DNA from: Aphrocallistes beatrix
Taxonomy: Eukaryota; Porifera; Hexactinellida; Sceptrulophora; Aphrocallistidae
Direction of reading: 5' to 3'
NCBI GenBank assembly: GCA_963281255.1
Contig: OY725494.1
Coordinates: forward strand, 3,795,934-3,859,933
DNA length: 64,000 bases
In this document: piece after piece, positions 1 through 12,301 of the stretch
Layout: each line of letters begins with the position of its first letter
Numbering within the stretch: the first letter of the stretch is position 1
The notes under the pieces: model-generated
What the model was told of the DNA's origin: nothing
What the model saw: the letters and a program-made list of their open reading frames with translations, nothing else
Database searches by the model: none
Position numbers and translations under genes: made by a program

Positions 1-204
1 TCCAACTATACACCGACAACTCTGTGCTGGATGTTCTGGAGACAAACTGTGGAGATGACCTGGCTGCTCAATGCGAGGGGAAGAAGGAGGCAGAGAGGAT
101 GGAATGTCTCTTCATAGCCGATGCAGGGAATGTCGATTACCAAGAGAAGTGCCACTCATACGCTAGACAGCTTGGACAGGTGGGTGATCTGATCTGTTTG
201 CTTT

Positions 205-263
<59 letters not shown>

Positions 264-3200
264 ATAACAAGCGCGCTTCGCTGTGCGGCCTACGGACACT
301 ATCTTCGCCTCAGTCACTCCTATCAAGTAATTTTGGTAGTTTGAAATTAACATTTCAGTTTCCCTGGAAATTTATGCATAAATTTCATTGCCCGCTAGGG
401 GAAATCTCTACTATTGCCAATCTGCTCAAATTCCCTACGAATGCCCATCCTGGAAGATACGATGAGTGATAAGTGATTGAGAGTGGATTGTGTAGTGAGA
501 TTAAGCATTGGCTTAGTGAGCACTTTCTTTGCAGGTTCTCTTCTCTGACTACAAGGTGTTAGCGGATATTCACAAGGTCTGTGACTCGGATATGGACAAG
601 AACGGATGCAAGGTGGGGCTGGGTAGGCTGGGAATGTTCGGCTCTCCAGTAGAGAGGATTGTACAGTGTCTGATGCACAACACTAATAAACTCTCGCAGA
701 AATGTCATGACAAATTTCTGACTGGAGATCAAGACTCCAAAGATGATAAGGATAGTATGGAAGCTGGAGTTCACGAGGAATGCAAGTAAGAATACTTAAA
801 ACTAGAACTTTAAGGGAGGCTGCATAAATAGGAATTTATATTAACATCACACGAACTAAAAGCTTACGTTGCCACTCTCATCTTTCTCTATCCTTAAGAT
901 TTGATCTCAAGAAACTCTGCACCTCTTCCGGCCTCTCTACAGAGGAGAGCTACAGCTGTCTGCTGTCTCACATCGGACAGGTGAACAGCCCCTCTTGCCA
1001 GGACGCGGTGTTGGAGAGAGAGGGATTCTCCTTCCGGACTCTCGGAGTCAATCTGGAGTTCTATCTCCACTGCAACGAAGACATAGGTAAGCGGAAATGT
1101 AGTGTGAAGGGAAGTGAGGAAGGGGAGCTTACGAAGCTGACCCGTGTGCTGATGTGTCTGGAGAAGAAGAACGCGAAAAGATTGAGCGACTCATGTGACT
1201 CTGAAGTCTCTAATATGAAGGAGAGGTTCATGGGGCAGTACGAACTGGATCTAGAGTTCGCTAAAGCTTGTGAGATTGACAGGTCAGTAATACCATACAT
1301 TGTATGGACTAAATATAATATCGACTTCACTAAATGTTAGAAACTACCAATTCCTATCATACCAATTAGTCGCGAACGAATAGTTAGTATTTCCTATGCA
1401 AGGCATTACGGATTTAATTAGAAAGTAACCGCTAGAGAGGAGTACTGCTCAGGATCTGAAGACATAGTGGAGTGTCTGAAGAAGGAGTTGCAAGAGAACA
1501 AGGATGGAGACTCGAAGAAGTGCAGTAAGCAACTGAAGCTCCTCTCCCCCGGCACCGGAGAAGGGGACCATCACGGCGATATCCGAAATGAAGGGGACAA
1601 TATCCAGGCACTGGAGCAACCCGGCCCCAAACTCCATTTCCAGATGTCCAACGCAAAGCAAGCCAAGCGAGAGTTGTACCAGTTCTGTAACAGGGAGTTG
1701 GATGAGTTGTGCTCGACCGTGGGAGGAAAAGACCACAAAGGAACTCTCTTCTGCCTCTCTGAGCACCTTTCTGAGCACAATATGTCTCCGGAGTGCCATG
1801 AGCATGTGGGACGTATCAAGTTCTTCCAAGCCCGCCCCTTGGCATCGGACAGTTCTCTCTTCAAAAAGTGTGAATCCGAGCTCAACAGCCTCTGTAAGGT
1901 AGCCTCTTCAGGAGAGGAGAGTGAAAGACCTCCCGCCCTGGCTTGTCTCTTCTCTCACTTTGCTGCCGCTGAGAAGACTGATGATGCAGTGAGTTCGCTG
2001 TTTCTTTAAATCAGCGAGTTTCAATCTTTAATTGGATTGTGTATAGCAATTATTCAACGTTCAATAGACTCATATTAACCGTAATACAAAACCATAGGGA
2101 TCCATAGACCCAGGCTGAAAACACTGCATTCAATGTAACTATATTTTTAGTATGTTAATGCTATGCCCATCATGTCCATCAAACCTCTTCAAATTACTTT
2201 GTGATTCATTTAGTTTTCATCTAACTGTCAGAATGAGGTAAATCATTTCCTCCATTCAGCGTCTCATGTTAATGGAATGGATCAGGAACTGTTCTCATCT
2301 TGCATCCCCGAGATGGGTGAGTTCTGCCCTCCCCCTGCCGGGCACAGCTCAGAGTTCCAGTGCCTGAAGGAGCACCAGGAGCGGATCGAGTACCATAGCC
2401 AGTGCCTAGAAATGCTGGAGCATTTCAATAGTAGAGAGGAAGGTCTGCCTCAGAATGAAGAGAATGTGTTTATGCAGTGTCACAATGCTATCCAGAAGTT
2501 CTGTAAGAATAAACGACCACATGAGCTGATGGAATGTCTGAAGGAATCTTCTTCTAAAAATTTACTCGATTCTGAGTGCAAGCGTGCATTGAAGGGTGCC
2601 AAAGATGTTGCCACTGAAACTGAGTGGAAGTATAGCGCACATTTGAATGTCAATTGCAAGACTGATCTGGCTAGGAATTGCCCAGGTGCTACCACTAACA
2701 ACCAAGCGATTGAGTGCCTCAATAATCTCTACAAGGCTGACTCTCTCACCATCAAGTGCAAATCTTACTTAGAGAATGTATTGGGACAAGATATACAGGT
2801 ATAACACTAACAATTCGCCTTGCATGTTATTCTAGCATATCGAGTTTAAAGTTTAGACAATAACTTGGTGGTTTATTTGCTGACATAGTCTGCATTGCCG
2901 AACCTATCCATAATTAATGGTAGGATGTTGTTTGGTTAATAGTAATAGTCAACACTTCCGCTCGACAAGGATACCTGATCTATCAGCAGATGAATTGCAC
3001 AAGAAAGTTAGTTGATTGTTGCAGTTAGCTAATCAATCCATTTAGAGCTTCATCATCTCTTTGACTTATTAATTGACGAAGATAATTGTTGATTGTCCAA
3101 AGCACCACATCCATTGGTTAATTATGCAGCTAGTTTTAAGTATTATAATTCATCTATTCAGAATTGCATACAATTAGGTTACAATGACTCAATTTTTCAT

Positions 3201-4198
3201 TGACTGACTTCACGTAGGAAACTGAGCACATTGAGGATGAAGTGCCTAATGTGGAGCAGATTTTAACAGATAGCGACAGCCAGGAATCTCTCCTGAAGAA
3301 AGGATGCAAGAAAGAGATAGACATGTTATGCAGTACAGCTGCTCCTGAACAGTATCTGGAATGCCTCATCGACTTCAAAATGGATTCTCATATGAGTCAG
3401 ACGTGTCAGGTGACGATTATTTCGGAAGAGATCGACTTTGTGGTGAATAAGCATATGGAAACTGGCGTGATACCTGCATGTGCGATGGAAATTAAGGATT
3501 ACTGTCCAGAAGAATCCAGTACCGAACGGCTGGCCTGTCTCCAGGTGGTAGCTAAAACGGAGGAGGGTCTAGGATCTGAATGCGTCCTTGAGATGGAAAC
3601 TCTGGACAACACTCTCCGGAATCTTCAGTTGGACAAGCATTTAGCCGTGAAATGTCATTCAGATGCTTATAATCTATGCCATGACACCTTTCCTAGCAGT
3701 CAAAGTCTGGTCACCTGTCTCTCTGAGCACATGAAGAATCTGGAATCTGGTAGCGAGAGCAAGGAGTGCATTAGCGAGGTGGTTGTCCTAATCGGACAAG
3801 CTCAGCTAGATATCCACAAAGACCCCGATCTAGCTGAGAAGTGCAAGACAGAGCTAAATGAGAAGTGTGATAGAGTGCGTCTAGGACACACAGGGCATGG
3901 AGAAAAGATCAAATGTTTGTTCAAATACCAAGAAAACGGTGGGAAAATAAGCAGCAGTTGCAGTAAAGCCCTCAATGACAGGCTGGAGTTATGGAGCAGC
4001 CTATCCAAGAAATACCCAAACATCCAGCGAGGCCTCGAGATAATCCTAGACAAAAGCATCCTTATTCTCAAGAAGAAGGTCTATCCCAACATCGCCAGGA
4101 TCTTCCAAGGACTGTTCTTCTTCGCTATCTCTGTTGGAGTGATTGTTCTGTGTATCTTGTGTAGAGCTACCAAGCGCGTGAGGAGGAAGATACTGTGA
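1..4198 (+). CDS. GLG1: Golgi apparatus protein 1 (GLG1/ESL-1/MG160), 5'-truncated by the window
   Basis: Type I Golgi membrane protein that in other animals binds FGFs, TGF-beta precursors and selectin. Six exons fit in frame: 1-179, 535-785, 899-1282, 1436-1988, about 2286-2798 and 3218-4198, about 950 residues against about 1,180 for the human protein, so the N-terminal part lies upstream of base 1. The protein is a chain of GLG1 cysteine-rich repeats with regularly spaced Cys, for example the MECL, VQCL and IECL motifs. It ends with one hydrophobic helix (GLFFFAISVGVIVLCILC) and a short basic tail, RATKRVRRKIL, which is the family layout. Splice sites are GT-AG. The acceptor before 2286 has a poor pyrimidine tract but is the only one I found that keeps phase; the better-looking AG at 2259 would break the frame. 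Confidence 0.93.
208..263 (+). repeat. (GTT)n microsatellite in GLG1 intron
   Basis: About 18 uninterrupted GTT units inside the first intron of GLG1 in this window. Polyvaline and polycysteine reading frames over it are artefacts of the repeat. Confidence 0.97.
264..312 (+). repeat. Head fragment of the GC-head interspersed repeat
   Basis: ACAAGCGCGCTTCGCTG followed by a degenerate GCGGCC...GGACACT segment matches the start of the family seen at 9322, 10438 and 12302. It lies directly after the GTT microsatellite. Confidence 0.7.
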
Positions 4199-5796
4199 CG
4201 TGATAGCTAGTATTTTGGTCATTTTGTGCGAATATGCTTTTACTGAAAATTTGTATTTAGATAATTAATATTTCCTTCTTACTGAATTGTGAATTATTTT
4301 CCTCAGATATTGCTACACTATATGAGTGTATCATTCTTGTTTATTGTGTATTGCTCAAGTTATACATATTTGTAAATTGATGAAAGGTTAAAACATTCAA
4401 AATCTGTTTCGAATCTCACTTATGTCAGAAAAAAAAGTATCTGATACGGACTGAGTTAAATATGACAACGACGATAGCGGCTATTATTGCATTTGCGTTT
4501 ATTTGCATAGAAAATTGCATTCATCGATTTAGCACTGAATTAAGAATTAATACGTGGCTGATACGTTACTCCGCCTATAATAGCGCAATTACACCCGGCG
4601 TCCAGGCTTGATTTGCTGTTTATTATTTGTAATTACTTGTATTGTGGTTCATGAATAGGATTATACAAATCTAGAAGTACTGAGAACCTTTGTACAGAAT
4701 TTGACTAGTATGCTTTTTCTAAAAGATGTATAAATAGCACTGTAATCCCTATGGTTTCTATTTTGAAATCACTTTATTCGTTATTGCTCTGGGTATCTAT
4801 TTTATAAATTTGTTTGCTGTAATATTGTTCCCCGCCATGTAGGAATATTCCTACTTGGCGCAGAAAAGTTGGAATAATTTGATGTAATGGAATATTCTTA
4901 CCTTGCGCTGCGCCAAGCAAGGCTGGGTTCGGTTAACCGGTTAACCGCCGTCAATCTGGGCTAACGGTTAAGTAAATCTAGCCGATCTTTATTTTCAAAA
5001 TATTTACACTAATTTCATTCTTTTTCGGAGATTCATTAATATTACTTCTAAAAATTTGATAATACAATAAAATTTCTATTTCTAATCATATAGTATATTT
5101 CGAGACCACTGAAAATTATCAAAGTTTTCAATATCAGGTTAAAGATTAGTCTAAAAATCCATATTTCTACTAATTTCACAATCATGAACTCTAATAGAGT
5201 TCATAACTTTGAAATTTCATTGTGTAACGAACGAATTTGAGGTCAGAGATATATATCTTTATGCTTTGATTGCAAATTCTGTCGAAATAGACCAATTTTG
5301 ATAGTATATATGTATGTGGAATATTTCTTGATTAGCAAATACATTTGTTCCCGTACTCTACGTATGCAACCCCGATTCGCTAGTAAAACCCAAAAATATA
5401 TTGGGAATAAATACTAGTCAATGTGTAATCCCTACTTTCAGGCCTCTCAACTCACGATTTAGGACCACTGTTCGTAATACTATTTTCCTATGTCTCACGA
5501 TTTGTCGCTTGCCATCACACGATTTAGTTAAAGGTTGAGAGGCATGTACTTTGTTGCGTCAGTAGGAATATTCCTAGGAGAAACCTACATTCCTGCAAAA
5601 AGATTGTGCCAAGACCAAACTCCCATTGTTCTTTTGTAAATAACATTCAGAATAGCCATATACGTTAAATACCATTCTACCTGTAATTATAGGCATACAA
5701 TATCTAGCTAACCTATAAATCTCTAATGATACTAAAACGTTCATTAAATTTAATAACTTCAATTATTACTACCACAATAGCTAAACCTGAAAAACA
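4199..5796. other. Intergenic, AT-rich, with palindromes
   Basis: No credible exon seen. It holds a 16-bp palindrome at 4839-4854 (GTAGGAATATTCCTAC), a second copy of its core at 5563-5576, and a 16-bp palindrome at 4931-4946 (GGTTAACCGGTTAACC). The last part presumably contains the promoter of the next gene. Confidence 0.6.
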
Positions 5797-7276
5797 ATGA
5801 AGTCAGTAGTTTTGTTCCTCCTGTCCCTGCTGCTAGGAGGAAGTTCATTGGTTGAGGCTCAACTGGACAGCAGCATATTCGTTGGATGCGGAAACACCAC
5901 AACCTGTTTCATGATTGTCCCTTCCAGTTGTGATACCGAGTGCACAGGACCTGACTGCGATCTGGTAGCTGTTATAGAGGATATTCCCGCCGAGAGCAAA
6001 TTCCGTATCCAGCTCCATTCAGACAGAGGTAAGTGGAACGTTTAAATATACTGAGAACTTAGTCAATGTCTCTTGAATACAATCAATTAATACCTTCTAT
6101 TGGTTTACAGGTTATTCCTACATGGCTCTCGGATTTTCTAATGACCGCCGTATGGAGTTTTCCGACGTAGTGGGCTGTGATAAATCCGACGCCAGCACTG
6201 CTAACGCGAAGGACACGTACAATGTAGCTGGCTTCGCGAACACCTTCGATACAGATCAATCAGCCCTTTCAAACTTCTCGTTCAGTATCACCGGGGATAT
6301 TTTTTCATGCCAATTCGATAGAACCTACCTATCTCCTCCTAACGCTGGGGGGTTCGCACTCAATGGCACTTTCACCCTACTCCTAGGTGCTAGGAATGGC
6401 GGGGTTAGTCCTGCGAATTCAAGATTTGAGATGCATACAGACACTCCTTGCATATCCAGTGCCCCGGTAAACTTACTGGTTCCCAATCCTGTGCTATCGT
6501 CAGGCCGAGACTTCGCTCCAGTTAAAGCCCATGGGCTCCTTATGGTGCTTGCTTGGCAAGTCTTGATCGTTACCGGTATTTTCATGGCCAGCTATACAAA
6601 ATACATATTTCCGAATGGAGAGTGGTTTCAAGCCCACAGATTCTTGAATGGTGCTGCGATTATTATAGCAATAATTGCCTTTATTCTTATCTTTGTGACG
6701 GTGGGAGGATTGAGTAGCGGTTCTGTATGGGTCATAGTTCATCAGGTTTTCGCTATAGCTGCCATGATCTTTATGCTGGCGAACCCGGTACTCGCAATAT
6801 TCCGATGCAGGCCCAAAGCCAACTTCAGATGGATTTTCAACTTATTACACTCGGGGATTGGCTGGATCGCTATTATATGTGCATCAGTTGCAATGGAAAC
6901 GGGATTCTTTATATTCTATGAATTTCGACTCCCTGCTGAAGGTGGACCACGCATCCTGAGGTCATATGGATTCTGGGTATTCATTACATGGATCATATCG
7001 ATATGGTTTTTCTATGTCCCACTCATAGTGTATAGAATCTATAAAGGTAAAAAGCTTGCAGAGGAGAATAAGGCAGCCGCGAAGACAGAGCTACCAGAAA
7101 AGAATCCTCTCGAAATTATCCTGCACAACATTACGGGGATACCCCTGTGTCCTCCATGGGACGAGCGGAAGAGTCCAGCAAAGGAGTTTCCTGTTATTCT
7201 GACAGTGATGATTAGCTTCATTGTGTATAACGCTGTCTTCTACATTGCTTGCGTCATTGCGCTCGCATTAGCTTAG
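5797..7276 (+). CDS. DOMON-cytochrome b561 protein, FRRS1-like, copy A
   Basis: Two exons, 5797-6028 and 6111-7276, give 465 residues. Order: signal peptide (MKSVVLFLLSLLLGGSSLVEA), a DOMON domain of about 170 residues with cysteines typical of extracellular forms and the motif YMALGFSNDRRM, then a cytochrome b561-type core. Four core histidines sit where the two haems are expected: KAHG, QAHR, VHQ and LHSG. A cytosolic linker and one further helix follow. The family moves electrons across membranes and includes ferric-chelate reductase 1 and SDR2. Vertebrate FRRS1 also has an N-terminal reeler domain, absent here. Substrate cannot be read from the sequence. First member of a three-gene tandem array; its first half is almost identical to copy C. 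Confidence 0.9.
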
Positions 7277-8910
7277 AAGATAGATACGCTCTACTAACCT
7301 AGGCATTACTGATTAGTTGATTAGGACAGTTTTATTATAATCTTCTCTATCTGTCCAGTTTATTCCCCTATGTTTGACTCATGGTATGTTTGTATATATT
7401 AGAGTAAATTTTTCTTTCTGAATATGTTCTTTATGTCAGCTACTCAGGTAACATTTAATATGTTATCCGAACGCGTACTTTCCCAGTTTACCCAGTTCAT
7501 TTTTTGTAATAATTCCTATGGGAACGGAAATATGACTCTAAATTTACTGGGGGTTTTAAATATTTTTTTAGTTATTCTGTTCTGATATTAAGGTACTTGT
7601 ATATTTGAAATGGAGAGCCACCAGGGTTCTAACTACTGGGGTGAGGGGGGAGCTTCCCCCCCAAATTTAACATCCTAGATAGAAGAACTAATATTACAGT
7701 GTGGTCAGGGAGCCACACTGTAATATTAGTTCTTACGGAATCAAGTAAGTATATCATAGTATATACCTTCCAAAGCATATCTATCTAGCTCCAAGAGTAT
7801 CAAAATAGCGAATGAAAAAAACTAAATTGGTAAAAATAATTAAAATGGTCAAACTTTTAAATATTAACAATAGCTCCAACACGAATAGATACATATTTTT
7901 TAGACCGCAATATAGTGAATGCTCTAGAAGCTTTTTTATCAGAATGGACATCTGTTGAATTAACATTTTAATACTTACATAAGTACTTTTTAGTGTGTTC
8001 CTAACTACGATGAAGGGTCACTGATCTAGTTTAGTAGTATAGGTACGGTACTAAAGCGAGTGTTATTTTATAATTATTTTATTATGAATATTCTGGGAGA
8101 ATATTTTTCTTGAGGGTTGAACACTCTTTTACTCATACACTTTATAATCTAGCTCTAATCGGACATTTCAACCCTTGCTATCTCTTCTACTGCCTGGCCT
8201 GGCTATACAGCCCAGTATGCTGGTCACACTCACAGATTTAAAATCGCTTTCTGTTAGCGTCCGTGTGGGATACTCGGATGACTCTAAGATACGACGTACT
8301 ATGCTGCTGCCCTATTATGCAGCGAAAATCTAACCCCGTTTTAATTTTATTACAAATTTTATTACGAATGCAATTGTGTCACATCATCCCAGGAATGCGA
8401 AAGCACTCCCATCCCATCCCATCCCAGCTTTTTTCACACTTCTGGTTGGTGTTCCATGTAGAGCTGCATTATCCATCTGTCGATTGAATTTTTATTTGTA
8501 TCTGATGGAATGGTGACATTCATTATAGATCTGATCACACAGCTGCATGATAAACTCAGTCACCAGTCGATAAGAACAAGCATTGGAATTAGATGGACTC
8601 TTTGTTTCTAAATTTGACTCATTAGATATTTTGATGATTTCGTCAAAAGCAGAGAATGTGATGTTCTATCATGCTAGTAGAATATTCGTATGGACATATC
8701 TCAGACTTTCTTCTGCTGAAATTTAGAGCTTATATGCTCAATATTATTAGATAACTTCACATGGCTTGCTTCTAACGATGAAGCCACTGGGACTTTTATT
8801 GATCAATTATAATATAAAAAGCCTTGTTGTTAGAATATGAAAACTCTTCAATTATCAAGTTAGTCTCTGTATCATCGATCCTAATAGCAACACGCATAGG
8901 AAGCAGGGAG
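7277..8910. other. Intergenic between DOMON/b561 copies A and B
   Basis: AT-rich; no gene seen. It contains the perfect inverted repeat at 7683-7734 and a short TCCCA run near 8405. Confidence 0.6.
7683..7734. repeat. Perfect inverted repeat, 22-bp arms, 8-nt loop
   Basis: The left arm 7683-7704 and right arm 7713-7734 are exact reverse complements, separated by TCAGGGAG. A transcript from either strand would fold into a stable hairpin. Confidence 0.95.
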
Positions 8911-11900
8911 ATGAAGCCAGCGCTCTTGTTGCTGTTCTTGCTGCTAGGAGAGAGTTGGTTCGTTGGGGGAGTGCTGGACAGTAGTTTATTCACTGAATGC
9001 AGCGTTAACAAGACCTGTTTCTTGACTATTCCTAATGACTGCGGTGGAACCTGTACAGGACCTGATTGCGATCTCGTGGCTGTTATAGAGAACATTCCTT
9101 CTCAGAGCAAGTTTCGCATCCAACTACATTCTGACCAAAGTAAATAGTAGTTTAGGACTTTATTCTAGGATAATGCTTCTCAACTTAAGTTCTGCGTTTT
9201 AGGACTCCCAGGACTGTGTAGAGATTGGGAAGATTTCTATTTTATTTACATTCTTACACCAGAAAAAAAAATCCTGAAACTTATTGATCGTTATTTGCCG
9301 TTACAAAGCTTTTTAATTGAACAGCGCGCTTCGCTTGCTTGCGCTGCGCGGCTTGCAAACACTGCGTGTCCGCAGAGTCGCCCTGCGGGCGCCTAGAGAT
9401 ACTCAATCTAATTTATTCTGGGATTTTTTTTACTTCATATAAATATTTTAAACAAAGGTTAACAAAAAATTTCTCATATCGATCCGAAAATATCTAGCCT
9501 ATTTTTTTTAATTTGTTTACTTTATGTATCTATCGTGAACAAAAGTAAACAAATTAATTATCAAATCTACTCGAAAATATGATATTCGAAATCTACACCC
9601 CTGAAAACCCCATGTCAACCGTTGAAAGCTAGTTTCTAGCATATTTTTGAGATTTGTTTACTTTATGTATCTATTGTAAACAAAAGTAAACAAATTAATT
9701 TTCAAATCTACTCGAAAATATGATATTCTAAATCTGCACCCCTGAAAACCCCATATCAACCGTTGGAAGCTAGTCTTTAGCATTATTTTCAAAATTCATC
9801 AAATGATGTGAAAATATGTATATATAGGTGTGAAAATATCCACAATTTTTTTAATTTCTATACACTATAATACATTTAAGATATTAAACATAAGTTGTAG
9901 CTTTGAAGTATTATTAATAATGACGATCTATTGGAGTGTCGTACAATAATTTCCATTGTGATAGTGTAGTCATTAATTTTGTATAGAAAAGGTGTGAAAA
10001 ATTGTTTCCCATTTTTTTTGCAGAGGTGTGAAAATTTCGCTTAGAACTTAATCGTAGTCATATCATTTGACACCTACATGCCAATTTTCATATCTCTACG
10101 ACTTGCCAATTCTTCAATCAATTCGGACAAACAAACAAATCCTAGCGTTTTAATATATAAGATATAATTATTTTATAACTATTATATAATTATTATATAA
10201 TTATTATATAATTATTATATAATTATTTTATAATTATTTTATAATTATTTTATAATTATTATAAAATTATTATATAATTATTATATGATTATTATATAAT
10301 TATTATATAATTATTTTATAATTATTTTATAATTATTATATAATTATTATATAATTATTATATAATTATTTTATAATTATTTTATAATTATTATATAATT
10401 ATTATAAAATTATTATATAATTATTATATAATTATTCAAGCGCGCTTCGCTTGCTTGCGCTTGCGGATATTAGAGAAACAATACGTCGCTTTCCTGTTTT
10501 ATACTAAGTACGCTGGATTGTCATTTGTCTACGGTTACATTTATGAAATCAGAACTGTAGCAGAATAATTGTTGTTAACAATCAAATAATAGACTCAAAA
10601 TAGCAGTATTCAATCATTTATATGAAATAGAATCGTGTGAATGGCATTATAAAAGGCTGATAATTGATTGGTTCTCACATAAACCAATGGATTTCAATCA
10701 CAAATAGTCCTTTTGATTGTATGCATAAGTCACTACCATTTTATTCCAATGTATTTGCATTATAAAATAATCGAATTTGATTGGTCAGCACATTTTGTCA
10801 CCTATCTCAGCGAGGTGCGAACATTTCGCTTAGATCTTCGAACTTAATCCTAGATTCATCATTTGACACCTACATGCCAATTTTCGTAGCTCTACGACTT
10901 GCCAATTCTTCAATCAATTCGGACAAACAAACAAACAAACAAACAAAATCCTAGAGTTTTAATATATAAGATATATTCTACAGATTATGCCTCCATGGCT
11001 CTTGGATTTTCTAATGACAGACATATGGATTATTCAGACGTAGTGGGCTGTGAAAAATCCGACGCTGTTACTGCTAATGTAAAGGATACATACAACATTC
11101 AAGGAAGAACGAATACGTATGATGGCACTGGCATGCAAGGAGCTATTTCTAATTTCTCTTTCGATATCAGTGGCAATAACTTCTCTTGCACATTCGACAG
11201 AGCTTTCCTACCTCCAGATCTTAGCAGAGGCTTCTCGCTGAATGTGTCTAGCTACTTTCTATTCTTAGCTACGAGGAGGAGTGGCACGAGTGCAGCCAAT
11301 CAAGGATTTGGGATGCATTCTTACACGCCTTGCATCTCCAGTGACAAAGTGAATTTGTTGGATCCCAGCGCCGTAGTCTCGACAAGTAGAGACCTCACCT
11401 TAGTGAAAACTCATGGCATCCTCATGCTGTCCGCATGGATGGTGCTTGTCCCCATTGCCATATTCATGGCCAGTTACACTAAGTACATATTCCCGAATGG
11501 AGAATGGTTCCACGCGCATAGAATTCTGAACATCAGTGCCATTGTGATAGCTCTACTAAGCATTGCCATTATATTCGTATCTGTTGGAGGGTGGAGCAGA
11601 GAATCTGATAGCAACAACATATTGGTGCATCAAATAGCTGGTTTGGCTGTTCTATTCATAATGGTACTTAACCCGATACTTGCACTATTTCGTTGCAGTC
11701 CAAAATCTCAGTTTAGATGTATATTCAGTATCGTTCACATTGTTTTGGGTAACGTAGCCGTGAGTTTAGCTAAACTGACTATCTTATTTGGGTTGAGAAT
11801 ATACTACATATCCCTGAACAAGAGCTTTCGCGAATCCATTGCATTCTGGATTTTCCTCGGATGGGTCGTTATTGTGCTTATCTCTGACTTCTTACTCCCC

Positions 11901-12155
11901 TTCTATAGATCCTATTTAGCTAAGAATAGGAAAGATCGACAAGAAGACAAATTAGTGAAAGAAAATTCCATCTCAGAAGATTATCTGTTCGAAACTCTAA
12001 AGCATAACTTCTTGTGTCTTCCTCTCTTTTCTCCACTGAGTGACCGCAAGAAAGCAGAGAAGGAGTGGCCATTCATTGGAACACTCCTCTTGGCTTTCAT
12101 CGTATTCACTCTAGCGTGCTTTGTTGCTTGTCTTCTCGCGATTATTCTAGCATGA
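8911..12155 (+). CDS. DOMON-cytochrome b561 protein, FRRS1-like, copy B
   Basis: Exon 1 is 8911-9139 and exon 2 is 10984-12155, giving 466 residues. The start was chosen by alignment with copies A and C (signal peptide MKPALLLLFLLLG). The same phase-1 intron interrupts the DOMON domain in all three copies, after the HSDQ/HSDR motif. Here it is about 1.84 kb instead of about 82 bp, because it holds two interspersed repeat copies and an AT-rich array. Exon 2 has the DOMON motif MALGFSNDRHM and the b561 helices with histidines in KTHG, HAHR, VHQ and VHI. The donor is GTAAAT and the acceptor TTCTACAG lies directly beyond a repeat end. An apparent longer N-terminus on exon 2 (NKQTNKQN) is translated repeat. 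Confidence 0.88.
9322..10168 (+). repeat. GC-head/AATATATAAGAT-tail interspersed repeat, long copy
   Basis: Starts CAGCGCGCTTCGCTTGCTTG and ends CCTAGCGTTTTAATATATAAG. Internal landmarks shared by all copies: CCCTGCGGGCGCC, TTTGTTTACTTTATGTATC, CATGTCAACCGTTG, TCTCTACGACTTGCCAATTC and GGACAAACAAACAAA. No open reading frame of a transposase or reverse transcriptase. The A/C-rich tail recalls the 3' ends of some LINE and SINE families, but the class is undetermined. Confidence 0.8.
10169..10436. repeat. AT-rich array of ATAATTATTAT-type units
   Basis: About 270 bp built almost only of TATAATTATT and TTATAATTAT units, self-complementary along its length. It begins exactly at the tail of one interspersed repeat and ends at the head of the next. 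Confidence 0.95.
10438..10975 (+). repeat. GC-head interspersed repeat, second copy in copy B intron
   Basis: Short GC-rich head followed by a block with AATAGACTCAAAATAGCAGT and AATCGTGTGAATGGCATTAT, then the common tail with ACAAACAAACAAACAAACAA and AATATATAAGAT. It ends about 8 bp before the splice acceptor of exon 2. Most similar to the copy at 12302-13066. Confidence 0.85.
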
Positions 12156-12301
12156 TAATGGTTCTCAATATTTCGAATGTTATTCTCCTTTTTCACTTTA
12201 GTTATTAGGACTAGCTAATGTCTACTAATTCTCCTTATTTTTCGATATATTATTGCTTATATCCACACTTAGATTCAATATCACTTGGAGGATTTATATA
12301 A

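Larger units (their letters stand above)
9140..10983 (+). other. Repeat-filled intron of DOMON/b561 copy B
   Basis: A GTAAAT donor and TACAG acceptor bound 1,844 bp. Contents in order: about 180 bp of unique DNA, a GC-head repeat (9322-10168), an AT-rich array (10169-10436) and a second GC-head repeat (10438-10975). The same intron in copies A and C is about 82 bp and holds none of these. Confidence 0.85.

Noticed and set aside
203-469. Reading frames with long polycysteine, polyvaline or polyasparagine stretches
   Set aside because: They are translations of the GTT microsatellite in a GLG1 intron.
2260-2285. Acceptor AG at 2259 in GLG1
   Set aside because: It has the better pyrimidine tract but gives the wrong phase after the exon ending at 1988.
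10899-10983. N-terminal extension of DOMON/b561 copy B starting inside the repeat
   Set aside because: The NKQTNKQN stretch is repeat tail; the paralogous gene structure gives a separate signal-peptide exon at 8911.
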